DNA of 64,000 nt from Alphaproteobacteria bacterium (lineage in GTDB: Bacteria > Pseudomonadota > Alphaproteobacteria > DSM-16000 > Inquilinaceae), in NCBI GenBank assembly GCA_028281265.1, contig JANQKE010000188.1, positions 83,712 through 147,711 on the forward strand. The letters are read 5' to 3'. The position numbers and the translations under genes were made by a program. The notes below the pieces were generated by a model, which ran no database searches, was not told the origin of the DNA, and was given only the letters and a program-made list of their open reading frames with translations. Shown piece by piece: positions 1 through 7,662 of this stretch; position 1 is the first letter of the stretch, and the number at the start of each line of letters is the position of its first letter.

Positions 1-1
1 G

Positions 2-421
2 GTCGCCGATCCCGGCACGATCGCCTACGCCAACGGCGTGATGCTGCTGACCGACGACCCGGCCAAGCATGACGCGGCGGCCGAGTTCCTGTCCTTCCTG
101 ATGACGCCGGAGAATTACGGCCGCTTCCTCAACATGGAGCCCGGCCTCTTCCTGCCGGTGACGGAAACCGGGGCGGAGGCGGAGTCCTTCTGGTCCGACC
201 CGGTGGCGGTGGCCTATCGCAGCCAGATCGAAACCATGCTGGAGAACAGCCGGAACGGGCGGCTGTTCGGCTTCACCGACGGCAACATCTTCCCCTCGAT
301 CGCCGCGATCTCGGCCCAGAACCTGATCTCCCAGGCGACCCAGAGGGTCGTGCTCGGCGACGAGGATCCGGCCGACGCCGCCGCCGAGGTCCAGGAGATG
401 ATGGAAGACGCGATCGAGTAA
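2..421 (+). CDS. Sugar ABC transporter substrate-binding protein, C-terminal part (5' end outside window)
   Basis: This is the C-terminal part of a periplasmic solute-binding protein of the MalE/UgpB type. The frame is open from the window edge to the stop, and the true start lies upstream. The segment that begins LTDDPAKHDAAAEFLSFLMT is the typical late helix of this family, in which residues pack before the last lobe (ENYGRFLNMEPGLFLPV). Two permeases of the matching MalF/MalG class follow on the same strand, so this protein should deliver a sugar or polyol to them. The 155-bp gap to the first permease carries a hairpin repeat (453-525), an unusual interruption inside an operon. The ligand cannot be read from this fragment. 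Confidence 0.85.
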   Translation, partial: VADPGTIAYANGVMLLTDDPAKHDAAAEFLSFLMTPENYGRFLNMEPGLFLPVTETGAEAESFWSDPVAVAYRSQIETMLENSRNGRLFGFTDGNIFPSIAAISAQNLISQATQRVVLGDEDPADAAAEVQEMMEDAIE

Positions 422-452
422 GCGCGTCCCCCGCATCCCGGGGGGATCGGCT

Positions 453-525
453 GGATCGACCGGCGTTCGGATGGCCTCGTCCGAACGCCGGTAAGGTGAT
501 CGACTTCAAAGAGTTAGAGCATCCC
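453..525 (+). repeat. Family A intergenic repeat, copy A1
   Basis: This copy consists of a hairpin with arms around GCGTTCGGA and TCCGAACGC, followed by the conserved tail GTGATCGACTTCAA-AGAGTTAGAGCATCC. The same arrangement recurs at 5163-5234, 31707-31784 and 35283-35359. It lies between the binding-protein stop codon and the permease start. An ATG inside the element (496) is in frame with the permease, but it belongs to the repeat, so the start at 577 is preferred. Confidence 0.85.
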
Positions 526-576
526 CCAGCCGGCCCCGTCGCCCGCCAGACCCGTCGCCAGACAGCGCCACCGTTC

Positions 577-1542
577 ATGTCCGTGACTTCCAGCCCAGAG
601 CCCGGGACGGCCGCCGATCGGGCCACGCGGCGGCCGCGCGCCTGGCCGGCGGGGCTCGACAGCCGGCGACGGCGGGAGGCCGCGCTCGGCTATCTGTTCA
701 TCGCCCCGCTGGTGCTGTGGCTGGTGGCCACGATCCTGTGGCCGCTCGCCGCGTCGGTCCATCTCAGCCTGCTCGACGTCCGCCTGATCGGCACCCAGGG
801 CAGCTTCATCGGCCTGGACAACTATATCCGGGTGCTGACCGACGACCGGTTCTGGGCGGCGATCGGCCGGTCCGGCATCTGGATCCTGGGCAATGCCGTC
901 CTGCAGACGGTCCTGGCGTTTTCCGCCGCGCTGGTCCTGGCGCAGCTCTTCCCCGGGGTGCGGGTGGCCCGGACCCTGGTGATCCTGTCCTGGATCGTGC
1001 CGACGGTGGTGGCGGTGATCTTCTGGCGGTTCCTGCTCAACGCCTCGGGCGGCGGGCTGATCAACCCGCTGCTGATCGAGCTGGGACTGACCGACGATCC
1101 GGTCGGCTTCTTCAGCTCCGGCGGGTCGGCGATGACGTCGCTGATCGTCATCAACTCCTGGCGGTGGTTCCCGTTCATCACCGTGATCCTGCTCGCCGCC
1201 CTGTTGCGGGTGCCGTCGGATCTGTACGAGGCGGCGGCGATCGACGGGGCGACGGCCGTCCAGCGCTTCCGCTACATCACCGTGCCGATGCTGCAGCCGA
1301 CCCTGTTCGTGGTCGGGCTGATCGGCACGCTGCTGTCGTTCAACGTGTTCGACATCATCTGGCTGATCACCGCCGGCGGACCGTCGAGCGACACCACCAC
1401 CGCACCGGTGATGATCTACGAGACCGCCTTCAAGCGCTTCCGGCTCAGCATCGCCGCGGCCATGTCGGTCGTCACGGCGCTGATCCTGGTCGCCTTCGCG
1501 CTCGTCTTCATCCGCTTTGCCCAACCCAAGGAGATGGGATGA
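577..1542 (+). CDS. ABC sugar transporter permease (MalF/UgpA-like)
   Basis: This is an inner-membrane permease of a carbohydrate ABC importer, 321 residues from the ATG at 577. About six hydrophobic segments are visible, starting with LGYLFIAPLVLWLVATILW. The cytoplasmic EAA loop that contacts the ATPase is present as YEAAAIDGATAVQRF followed by ITVPMLQP. The upstream in-frame ATG at 496 sits in repeat A1 and would add a non-conserved basic leader, so I chose 577. The stop overlaps the next permease start by 4 bp (ATGA), which implies translational coupling. No ABC ATPase gene lies in the window. It may be upstream, or a shared MsmK-like ATPase may serve the system. Confidence 0.9.
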   Translation: MSVTSSPEPGTAADRATRRPRAWPAGLDSRRRREAALGYLFIAPLVLWLVATILWPLAASVHLSLLDVRLIGTQGSFIGLDNYIRVLTDDRFWAAIGRSGIWILGNAVLQTVLAFSAALVLAQLFPGVRVARTLVILSWIVPTVVAVIFWRFLLNASGGGLINPLLIELGLTDDPVGFFSSGGSAMTSLIVINSWRWFPFITVILLAALLRVPSDLYEAAAIDGATAVQRFRYITVPMLQPTLFVVGLIGTLLSFNVFDIIWLITAGGPSSDTTTAPVMIYETAFKRFRLSIAAAMSVVTALILVAFALVFIRFAQPKEMG

Positions 1543-2366
1543 AACGGTCGCCTGGAACCGCGATCGCCCGGACGCTGGTCCTGGCGATGCTGACCCTGTT
1601 CATCGTGGTGCCGTTCTACTGGGTGGTGGCGGGCTCGTTCCGCGCGCCGGCGGAGATCATCGCGCGGGAGGTGATCTGGTTCCCGCAGAGCGTCACCTTC
1701 GAGCATTACGAGAACCTGCTGCGCCAGTCGCCGTTTCCGACCTATCTGCTCAACAGCCTGATCGTGGCGGCCGGCACGATGCTGGCGACGGTGGTGGTCA
1801 GCACGCTGGCGGCCTACGGCTTCTACCGGTTGCGGTTTCCCGGCCGGGAATGGCTGTTCCGGGCGACCTTGCTGGCCTACGCCTTCCCGGGGGTGCTGCT
1901 GATCGTGCCGATGTACGGGATGATGAGCGGGCTGGGTCTGATCGACAATCTGCTGTCGCTGATCATCATCAACGTCACCTTCGCCGCGCCGTTCGCGGTG
2001 TGGATGATGAAGGTGTTCTTCCAGACCATCCCGAAGGAGCTGGAGGAGGTGGCCGAGCTCGACGGCGCCACCCGGCTTCAGGTGCTGACCCGCATCCTGC
2101 TCCCCCTGGCGGCCCCGGGGGTGGCGGCGATCGGCATCTTCGCCTTCGTGATGTCGTGGACGGAGTACATGTTCGCCTCCATCCTCATCCTGTCCGACGG
2201 CCTGCGCACCTTGCCGGTCGGCCTCGCCGGGATCATCGGCCAGTACCAGATCGACTGGGGCCTGCTGCTGGCCGGGGCGACCCTGGTGACGGTTCCGGTG
2301 GTGGTGCTGTTCACCCTGATCGGCCGGTACTTCATCGCCGGGATGACCGCCGGTGCGGTGAAGTGA
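1539..2366 (+). CDS. ABC sugar transporter permease (MalG/UgpE-like)
   Basis: This is the second permease of the importer, 275 residues. It has six predicted membrane spans, beginning with ARTLVLAMLTLFIVVPFYW. The EAA loop reads ELEEVAELDGATRLQVLTRI and then LPLAAPG, as in the MalG class. The ATG at 1539 overlaps the preceding TGA, and its own stop overlaps the GTG of the kinase gene by 4 bp, so three genes are coupled in series. It should form a heterodimeric channel with the product of 577-1542. The substrate is inferred only as a sugar or polyol, from the family and the adjacent FGGY kinase. Confidence 0.9.
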   Translation: MKRSPGTAIARTLVLAMLTLFIVVPFYWVVAGSFRAPAEIIAREVIWFPQSVTFEHYENLLRQSPFPTYLLNSLIVAAGTMLATVVVSTLAAYGFYRLRFPGREWLFRATLLAYAFPGVLLIVPMYGMMSGLGLIDNLLSLIIINVTFAAPFAVWMMKVFFQTIPKELEEVAELDGATRLQVLTRILLPLAAPGVAAIGIFAFVMSWTEYMFASILILSDGLRTLPVGLAGIIGQYQIDWGLLLAGATLVTVPVVVLFTLIGRYFIAGMTAGAVK

Positions 2367-3895
2367 CGGCCATCGGCCCCGCGGACCCGCTTTGGCTCGG
2401 CCTCGACGCCGGCAGCTCGGTCGTCAAGGCGGCCCTGTTCGATGCCCGCGGCCGGGAAGTGGCCTCGGCCGGCCACCCGATGGGAGCGGTCAAGCCGCAT
2501 CCCGGCTGGTCCGAAGTGCCGATGCAAGCGGCGTGGGACGCCACCGTGGCCAGCATCCGCGCGGTGCTCGACCGGGCTCCCGATGCGGCGTCGCGGGTCG
2601 CCGGGATCGGGGTGACCGGCTGCATGGTCGGGGCCTGGCCGATCGATGCGGCGGGGCGGCCGGTCCGCAACGGCATCCTGTGGAACGACGGCCGGGCGCA
2701 AGACCTCATCGACCGGCTGATCGATCGCCATCCCGGTCTGCTGGCCGATGTGTTCGCGGCGGATGGCTGCGTCCTGCAGCAGGGCTGTACCCTGCCGGTG
2801 GTCGCCTGGCTGGCCGAAGCCGAGCCCGACGCGCTCGCCCGGACCGCCGCCATCCTCGGCACCAAGGACTGGATCCGCTACCGGCTGACGGGCCGGGTGG
2901 CGATCGACGAGACCGAGACCGCCGTCGCCCCCGGGGACACCCGGACCCGGCGGCATGACCCGGGCCTCCTGGCCCTGTTCGGCCTGGACGCCCATGCCCG
3001 CCGGTTCCCCGCCGTCCGGCCCAGCGCGGCCTTGGCCGGTACCGTCACCGCGGTGGCGGCACGGCAGACCGGCTTGCGGGCCGGCACCGCCGTGGCGATC
3101 GGCGCGGGCGACGTGCCGGCCAGCACCTTGGGCGTCGGCGCGTCGGCACCGGGGCGCGGCTGCGTCATCCTGGGCACCACCTGCCTGGTCGGCAGCGTCG
3201 TGCCCGAGCCGGTGTTCGAGCCGCCGGAGGTCGGCTTGCTGTTCGCGCTGCCCAATGGCCGCTGGCTGCGCACCATGACCAATGTCGCCGGCACCACCAA
3301 TCTCGACTGGGCGCTGGCACGTCTGCTGCCCGATGCCGGTGGCGACCGCTTCGCCGCGGCCGAGCGGCTGGCGGCACCGGTGGCGCCCGGCGCGCGCGGG
3401 CTGGTCTATCTGCCCTATCTGTCGGAGGTCGGGGTGATCGCCCCGTTCGTCGACTGGAACGCGCGGGGCGAGCTGTTCGGGCTGACCGACCGGCACGCCG
3501 CCGCCGATCTGGTCCGCGCGGTCTACGAAGGGGTGGCGCTGTCGATCCGGGACTGCCTGTCGGCGATGCCGAACCGGCCGGACCGGTTGCGGCTGGCCGG
3601 CGGCGGCGCCCGCAGCCCGCTGTGGTGCCGGATCATCGCGGACGTGACCGGCTGCGCGATCGAGGTGCCGGCGGGCAGCGAGTTCGGCGCCCGGGGGGCG
3701 GCACTGCTGGCCGCCGTCGCCACCGGCCGATACGCCGACGTCGACGCGGCCGTCGCGGCCACCGACCGGCTGGACCGGACCTACGCGCCCGATCCGTCGA
3801 CCGCGCCCGCCTACGACCGGGCCTATGCGACCTACAAGGCGCTGCGGCAGGCGCTGCGGCCGGTCTGGGCTCAGGCGGGCGGCCGCCCCGACTGA
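2363..3895 (+). CDS. FGGY-family carbohydrate kinase (xylulokinase-like)
   Basis: This is a cytoplasmic sugar kinase of the FGGY family, 510 residues, the usual length. The N-terminal phosphate-binding motif is LGLDAGSSVVKAALFD. The first FGGY domain continues through GILWNDGRAQDLI and GTKDWIRYRLTGR. The second domain carries AIGAGDVPASTLGVGA and the nucleotide-binding signature LAGGGARSPLWCRIIAD. The GTG start at 2363 overlaps the TGA of the permease and suits a coupled operon. It probably phosphorylates the imported sugar or sugar alcohol. Family members act on xylulose, ribulose, glycerol, erythritol or AI-2, and the exact substrate cannot be told from sequence. It ends 4 bp before the convergent ATP-grasp gene. 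Confidence 0.88.
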   Translation: MTAIGPADPLWLGLDAGSSVVKAALFDARGREVASAGHPMGAVKPHPGWSEVPMQAAWDATVASIRAVLDRAPDAASRVAGIGVTGCMVGAWPIDAAGRPVRNGILWNDGRAQDLIDRLIDRHPGLLADVFAADGCVLQQGCTLPVVAWLAEAEPDALARTAAILGTKDWIRYRLTGRVAIDETETAVAPGDTRTRRHDPGLLALFGLDAHARRFPAVRPSAALAGTVTAVAARQTGLRAGTAVAIGAGDVPASTLGVGASAPGRGCVILGTTCLVGSVVPEPVFEPPEVGLLFALPNGRWLRTMTNVAGTTNLDWALARLLPDAGGDRFAAAERLAAPVAPGARGLVYLPYLSEVGVIAPFVDWNARGELFGLTDRHAAADLVRAVYEGVALSIRDCLSAMPNRPDRLRLAGGGARSPLWCRIIADVTGCAIEVPAGSEFGARGAALLAAVATGRYADVDAAVAATDRLDRTYAPDPSTAPAYDRAYATYKALRQALRPVWAQAGGRPD

Positions 3896-3899
3896 CCGG

Positions 3900-5120
3900 T
3901 CAGCCGGCGCGGACCTGCACCGTCTCCCCGATCCAGTCGAGGGTCCGGCGCAGATCGTCGAAGTCCGGCAGCCGCACCCGCATCCAGGCGTTGGCCATGA
4001 ACCCGGCGGCGACCGGCTGGGTCGGCGTCCCCGGTTCGGGCAGGTGAAACGCCGTGACCTTGTCGTGCAGGTCGGCGAACACCCGCTCGACCCCCCCATA
4101 GCCGGCGATCACCCCGTCCCGGTCGGGGCGCAGGGCGATCAGCCCGCAGGCGTAGCGCCGGCTGGGCTGCTGCTCGACCCGGCCTCCGGTCACCGCCAGC
4201 GCCCAGTCCCGATAGAGGTCCATCTCGTTGGCGTCGTTGTAGAGATCCCAGTGGTTGACCCCGGGTGGCCGACAGCCGATCTCCGACACCTTGAGCCCTT
4301 TCGGCCCGAAGAACCATTCCATATGCGTTGCCGTCGTGCCGATGCCCAAGGCCGCGTTCACCCGGGCGGCGACGGCCCGGACATCGTCATAGACCGGGCT
4401 TTCGACGGCGTTGGTGGCGACCATCTGCGGGCTGATCCACCGGGTGCGCATCGCCTCCAGCACGTTGGGGAAGTAGTGGGTGACGAAGCTGTGGCCGATG
4501 CGCCCGCCGACCGACAGCGTGTCCAGGAACCCTTCATGCCCGTCGACCCATTCCTCCACCGCCACCGGGGCGCGGTCGGCGACGCGGCTGTCCAAGAGGG
4601 CCTGCTCCAGCTCCGGCGGCGTGGCCGCCTTGAAGGTGCCGGAGGCGCCGGCCGCATCCCGGGGCTTGATCACCACCGGCAGGCCGACGGCAGCGGCGAA
4701 CGCCCGCACCTCCCGGGGGTCGTCGGTGCCGATCGACTGCGCGACCGGGATCCCGGCCGTCCGCAGCGCGTCCTTCATCGCTGGCTTGTCGCGGCACAGA
4801 TAGGCGGTGCGCACCGAGGTCCCGGGGATGCCGGTGGCTTCCCGCACCTTGGCCGCCGGCAGCACATGCGCCTCGATCGTGGCTTCCAGCCGGTCCACCC
4901 ATTCAAGGGACTGTAGGTGGCGGACGGCGCCGAGCAGCTCCCCCTCGTCGGTGACGGAGCGTATCTGGACGTATCGGGTCAGCCAGCCGCGGAGCTCCCC
5001 GTCCAGATGGTCGGGCGGCCGCTCTCCGATCGCGGTGACGTTCGTGCCGATGGCCTTGAGGGCGCGCACGAAATGCCGCTGGTAGCTCGGGAAGGCCGGC
5101 TCGATCAGGATCACGTTCAT
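3900..5120 (-). CDS. ATP-grasp enzyme, probable carboxylate-amine/thiol ligase of unknown substrate
   Basis: A 406-residue ATP-grasp protein. The N-terminal half is a Rossmann-like pre-ATP-grasp domain (MNVILIEPAFPSYQRHFVRA). The ATP-binding part shows VVIKPRDAAGASGTF around residue 140-160 and the metal/ATP motif near HMEWFFGPKGLKVSEIG, followed by CRPPGVNHWDLYNDANEMDL. Such proteins activate a carboxylate as an acyl-phosphate and couple it to an amine. I start at the ATG at 5120. An extension to 5186 runs into repeat A2 and is not protein-like. It stands alone, convergent with the FGGY kinase and separated from the next gene by repeats, so context gives no substrate. It is distinct from the second ATP-grasp gene at 27910-29226. 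Confidence 0.75.
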   Translation of the reverse strand: MNVILIEPAFPSYQRHFVRALKAIGTNVTAIGERPPDHLDGELRGWLTRYVQIRSVTDEGELLGAVRHLQSLEWVDRLEATIEAHVLPAAKVREATGIPGTSVRTAYLCRDKPAMKDALRTAGIPVAQSIGTDDPREVRAFAAAVGLPVVIKPRDAAGASGTFKAATPPELEQALLDSRVADRAPVAVEEWVDGHEGFLDTLSVGGRIGHSFVTHYFPNVLEAMRTRWISPQMVATNAVESPVYDDVRAVAARVNAALGIGTTATHMEWFFGPKGLKVSEIGCRPPGVNHWDLYNDANEMDLYRDWALAVTGGRVEQQPSRRYACGLIALRPDRDGVIAGYGGVERVFADLHDKVTAFHLPEPGTPTQPVAAGFMANAWMRVRLPDFDDLRRTLDWIGETVQVRAG

Positions 5121-5162
5121 CGCGGGCACCCGGTGGCGGTGGATGGGGGGAGGGGAACGCTG

Positions 5163-5234
5163 GATCACCTTATCTGCGTTCATCAAATGGACTCATCTGA
5201 CCGCAGATAAGGTGATCGACTTCAAAGAGTTAGA
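5163..5234 (+). repeat. Family A intergenic repeat, copy A2, with a 16-bp perfect inverted repeat
   Basis: Bases 5163-5178 (GATCACCTTATCTGCG) are perfectly complementary to 5202-5217, with a 23-nt loop. The conserved family A tail GACTTCAAAGAGTTAGA follows, but instead of ending in GCATCC it runs directly into the family C inverted repeat at 5232. It lies just upstream of the ATP-grasp gene. Confidence 0.85.
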
Positions 5235-5297
5235 TCGGGATTGGGACGTCAGGGGCGATCGCGAGCGCGATCGCCCCTGACGTCCCAATCCCGATCT
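5232..5297. repeat. Family C element: perfect 31-bp inverted repeat with 4-nt loop
   Basis: Bases 5232-5262 are the exact reverse complement of 5267-5297, with the loop GAGC. The arm begins AGATCGGGATTGGGACGTCA and ends GGGGCGATCGC. As RNA or as a cruciform it would be a near-ideal 31-bp hairpin. A degenerate relative lies at 57398-57459, and a fragment of its right end lies at about 35391-35413. Confidence 0.9.
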
Positions 5298-5340
5298 GGC
5301 GCCGGGTCATACGGCAATCCGCCGGAACCGGCCACCGCCC

Positions 5341-5418
5341 CGGTGCCCGCCCGTCCGATACCCGCCCGTCCGATACCCGCCCGCCCCGGTGCCCGCCCGC
5401 CCCGGTGCCCGTCCGATC
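5341..5418. repeat. Imperfect 15/16-bp tandem repeat, C-rich
   Basis: The core CCCGCCC (CCCGTCC in the last copy) recurs at 5346, 5361, 5376, 5392 and 5408, a period of 15 then 16 bp. The linkers alternate between GTCCGATA and GCCCCGGTG. The tract occupies part of the 489-bp non-coding gap 5121-5609 between the ATP-grasp and amylosucrase genes. Apart from repeats A2 and C1 and this tract, I see no gene in that gap. Confidence 0.7.
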
Positions 5419-5609
5419 GTGCGTCACCGGCGCCCGGCCAGCCGGTCTGCGCCGGCTGCACGGCCTGCCTGCGCGGGGTCTGCGCGCAACCGGCATGCGG
5501 GGGGTGCGTTTGAAGCCGTGGAATGTCCCCGTTACACCCGCCCAATCCGTAAAAAGCCGCCGGACCTTGACCGCCCGCGCACCCGCACCATCCGGCCTGG
5601 AGAGGGACC

Positions 5610-7574
5610 ATGCCGATCGCCCCCGCCGATCTGCCGCGCGAAGCCCGCCGCACCGTCGCCCGTCTGACCCCTGGCCTGCAACGTGTCTTCAAGGACGAGC
5701 CGGTGCTGTGGCCGCCGTTCCTGATCCGGCTGGAACGGGAGTTGCCGCGGCTGCTCGACCTGCTGCACCGGCTCTATGGCTGGCGCTACGACTTTCACTG
5801 GCACCTCGAACAGGTGCTGCTGACGGCCGCCCGCGCTTGGCGGGAGCGGCCGGCGCCGTGGCGCGCCTGGGACGCCGAGGAGGAGGCCGCCGCGGCGGCC
5901 GGCCGGCCCTGGTTCCACGACAACCGCCAGGTGGGGGCGGTCGCCTATGTCGATCGGTTCGCCCACGACCTGGAGGGCTTGCGGGAACGGCTGCCCTATC
6001 TCGATCGCCTCGGCGTGACCTATCTGCACCTGATGCCGCTCTTGCGCGCCCGGGCGGGGGAGAGCGACGGCGGCTACGCCGTGTCCAGCTATCGGGAGGT
6101 CGAGCCCCGGCTCGGCACGATGTCGCAGCTCGCCCAGTTGGCGACCGAGCTGCGGTGGCGCGGCGTGCGGCTGTGCCTGGACTTCGTGTTCAACCACACC
6201 GCCGATGACCATGACTGGGCGCTCGCCGCCAAGGCCGGGGACAGGGACAAGCAGGACTATTACTGGATGTTCGACGACCGGACCGTGCCGGACCGGTTGA
6301 GCCCCGGCCTGCGGGAGATCTTCCCCGATCGCGGCGGGGACGCGTTCACCTTCGTTCCCGAACTCGGCAAGCATGTCTGGACGACGTTCAACACCTATCA
6401 GTGGGATCTGAACTTCTCCAACCCCGCCCTGTTCCGCCAGATGGCCGAGGAGATGCTGTTCCTGGCCAATCGGGGGGTCTCGGTCCTGCGGCTCGACGCG
6501 GTGCCGTTCATCTGGAAGCGGGAAGGGACCGACAGCGAGAACCAGCCCGAGGCGCACGGGATCATCCAGGCGTTCAATGCGATCGGCCGGATCGCCGCCC
6601 CGGGCCTGGCGTTCAAGTCCGAAGCGATCGTCCATCCCGACCAGGTCACGTCCTACGTGTCCCCGCAGGAGGCCCAGGTCAGCTACAACCCGCTGCTGAT
6701 GGTGCTGTTGTGGGAGAGCCTGGCGACCCGCGACACCACGCTGATGCGCCACAGCCTGATCAAGCGCTTCGGGCTGCCGGACGGGGCGGGCTGGATGACC
6801 TATATCCGCTGCCATGACGATATCGGCTGGGGCTTCGCCGACGAGGATGCCGCGGAATGCGGCATGAACGGCTTCGACCACCGCCGGTTCCTCAACGCCT
6901 TCTACACCGGCCGGTTCCCCGGCAGCGTCGCCCGCGGGCTGCCGTTTCAGGAGAACCGGCGGACGGGCGACATGCGGATCAGCGGCGCGCTGGCCAGTCT
7001 CGCCGGGCTGGAGGCCGCCCGGGCGAAGCGGGACCGGGCCGGCGTGGAGCTGGCCCTGGCCCGCATCCGGCTGCTGTACGGCATCATCCTGACGATCGGC
7101 GGGGTGCCGCTGATCTATCTCGGCGACGAGCTGGCGGTGGAGAACGACTACGCCTTCGCCGACGACCCGCACCGCCGCGACGACAATCGCTGGGCCCACC
7201 GCCCGGTGATGGACTGGCAGCGGGCCGAGCGCGATCTCGCCGACCCGGCCAGCCCCGCCGCGCGGACCACCGCCGCCCTTCGGCGGCTGATCGCGGTCCG
7301 CCAGGACCAGCCGGCCCTGGCCGGCCCGGCGATGACCATCCTGTCGGTCCGGAACGCCCATGTGCTGGCCTATCGCCGCGGGGCGGTGGACCGGCCCCTG
7401 GTCGTTCTCGCCAACGTTACCGAGACGCCGCAAGGGGTGGCCGATGCGGGGCTGGTGAGCCTGCTGGGGTCCGGGCCGTGGCGTGAGCTGGTGAGCGACA
7501 CCCCGGTCGCCTGGGACCCGGCGGCCGGGGTGACCCTGCCGCCCTACGGCCTGTGGGTGCTGTCCGGCGGTTGA
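5610..7574 (+). CDS. Amylosucrase (GH13 alpha-amylase family)
   Basis: A 654-residue GH13 enzyme that matches amylosucrase over its whole length. Known family chemistry is transfer of glucose from sucrose to make an alpha-1,4-glucan plus fructose. The nucleophile Asp296 lies in VLRLDAVPFIW, the acid/base Glu338 in FKSEAIVHPDQ, and the transition-state His402-Asp403 pair in CHDDIGW. His196 is in DFVFNHTA. The amylosucrase-specific sucrose clamp is kept: Asp153 (ESDGGYAVSS) and Arg527 (DDNRWAHRP) correspond to the Asp-Arg salt bridge that closes subsite -1. There is no signal peptide, so it is cytoplasmic. A GGAGAG ribosome site precedes the ATG. No sucrose transporter or glycogen gene is adjacent. 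The M81 peptidase follows after 88 bp. Confidence 0.92.
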   Translation: MPIAPADLPREARRTVARLTPGLQRVFKDEPVLWPPFLIRLERELPRLLDLLHRLYGWRYDFHWHLEQVLLTAARAWRERPAPWRAWDAEEEAAAAAGRPWFHDNRQVGAVAYVDRFAHDLEGLRERLPYLDRLGVTYLHLMPLLRARAGESDGGYAVSSYREVEPRLGTMSQLAQLATELRWRGVRLCLDFVFNHTADDHDWALAAKAGDRDKQDYYWMFDDRTVPDRLSPGLREIFPDRGGDAFTFVPELGKHVWTTFNTYQWDLNFSNPALFRQMAEEMLFLANRGVSVLRLDAVPFIWKREGTDSENQPEAHGIIQAFNAIGRIAAPGLAFKSEAIVHPDQVTSYVSPQEAQVSYNPLLMVLLWESLATRDTTLMRHSLIKRFGLPDGAGWMTYIRCHDDIGWGFADEDAAECGMNGFDHRRFLNAFYTGRFPGSVARGLPFQENRRTGDMRISGALASLAGLEAARAKRDRAGVELALARIRLLYGIILTIGGVPLIYLGDELAVENDYAFADDPHRRDDNRWAHRPVMDWQRAERDLADPASPAARTTAALRRLIAVRQDQPALAGPAMTILSVRNAHVLAYRRGAVDRPLVVLANVTETPQGVADAGLVSLLGSGPWRELVSDTPVAWDPAAGVTLPPYGLWVLSGG

Positions 7575-7662
7575 GCGCGTGGCGGACTTCGGTAGGGTGG
7601 GACGGTCGAGCCCGGATCCCGATCCGGCACCCCTGCCCGTCGCCTTGCGTGAGCCCGCCCCG

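Noticed and set aside
514..1524. Long open frame on the minus strand opposite the first ABC permease
   Set aside because: Its composition is Arg/Asp/Gln/Gly-rich, typical of antisense frames in GC-rich genes, with no motif. The plus-strand permease is certain.
5121..5186. Longer N-terminus for the ATP-grasp protein at 3900-5120 starting at 5186
   Set aside because: The extra residues come from repeat A2 and a proline/arginine-rich stretch. The first family-like residues begin at the ATG at 5120.
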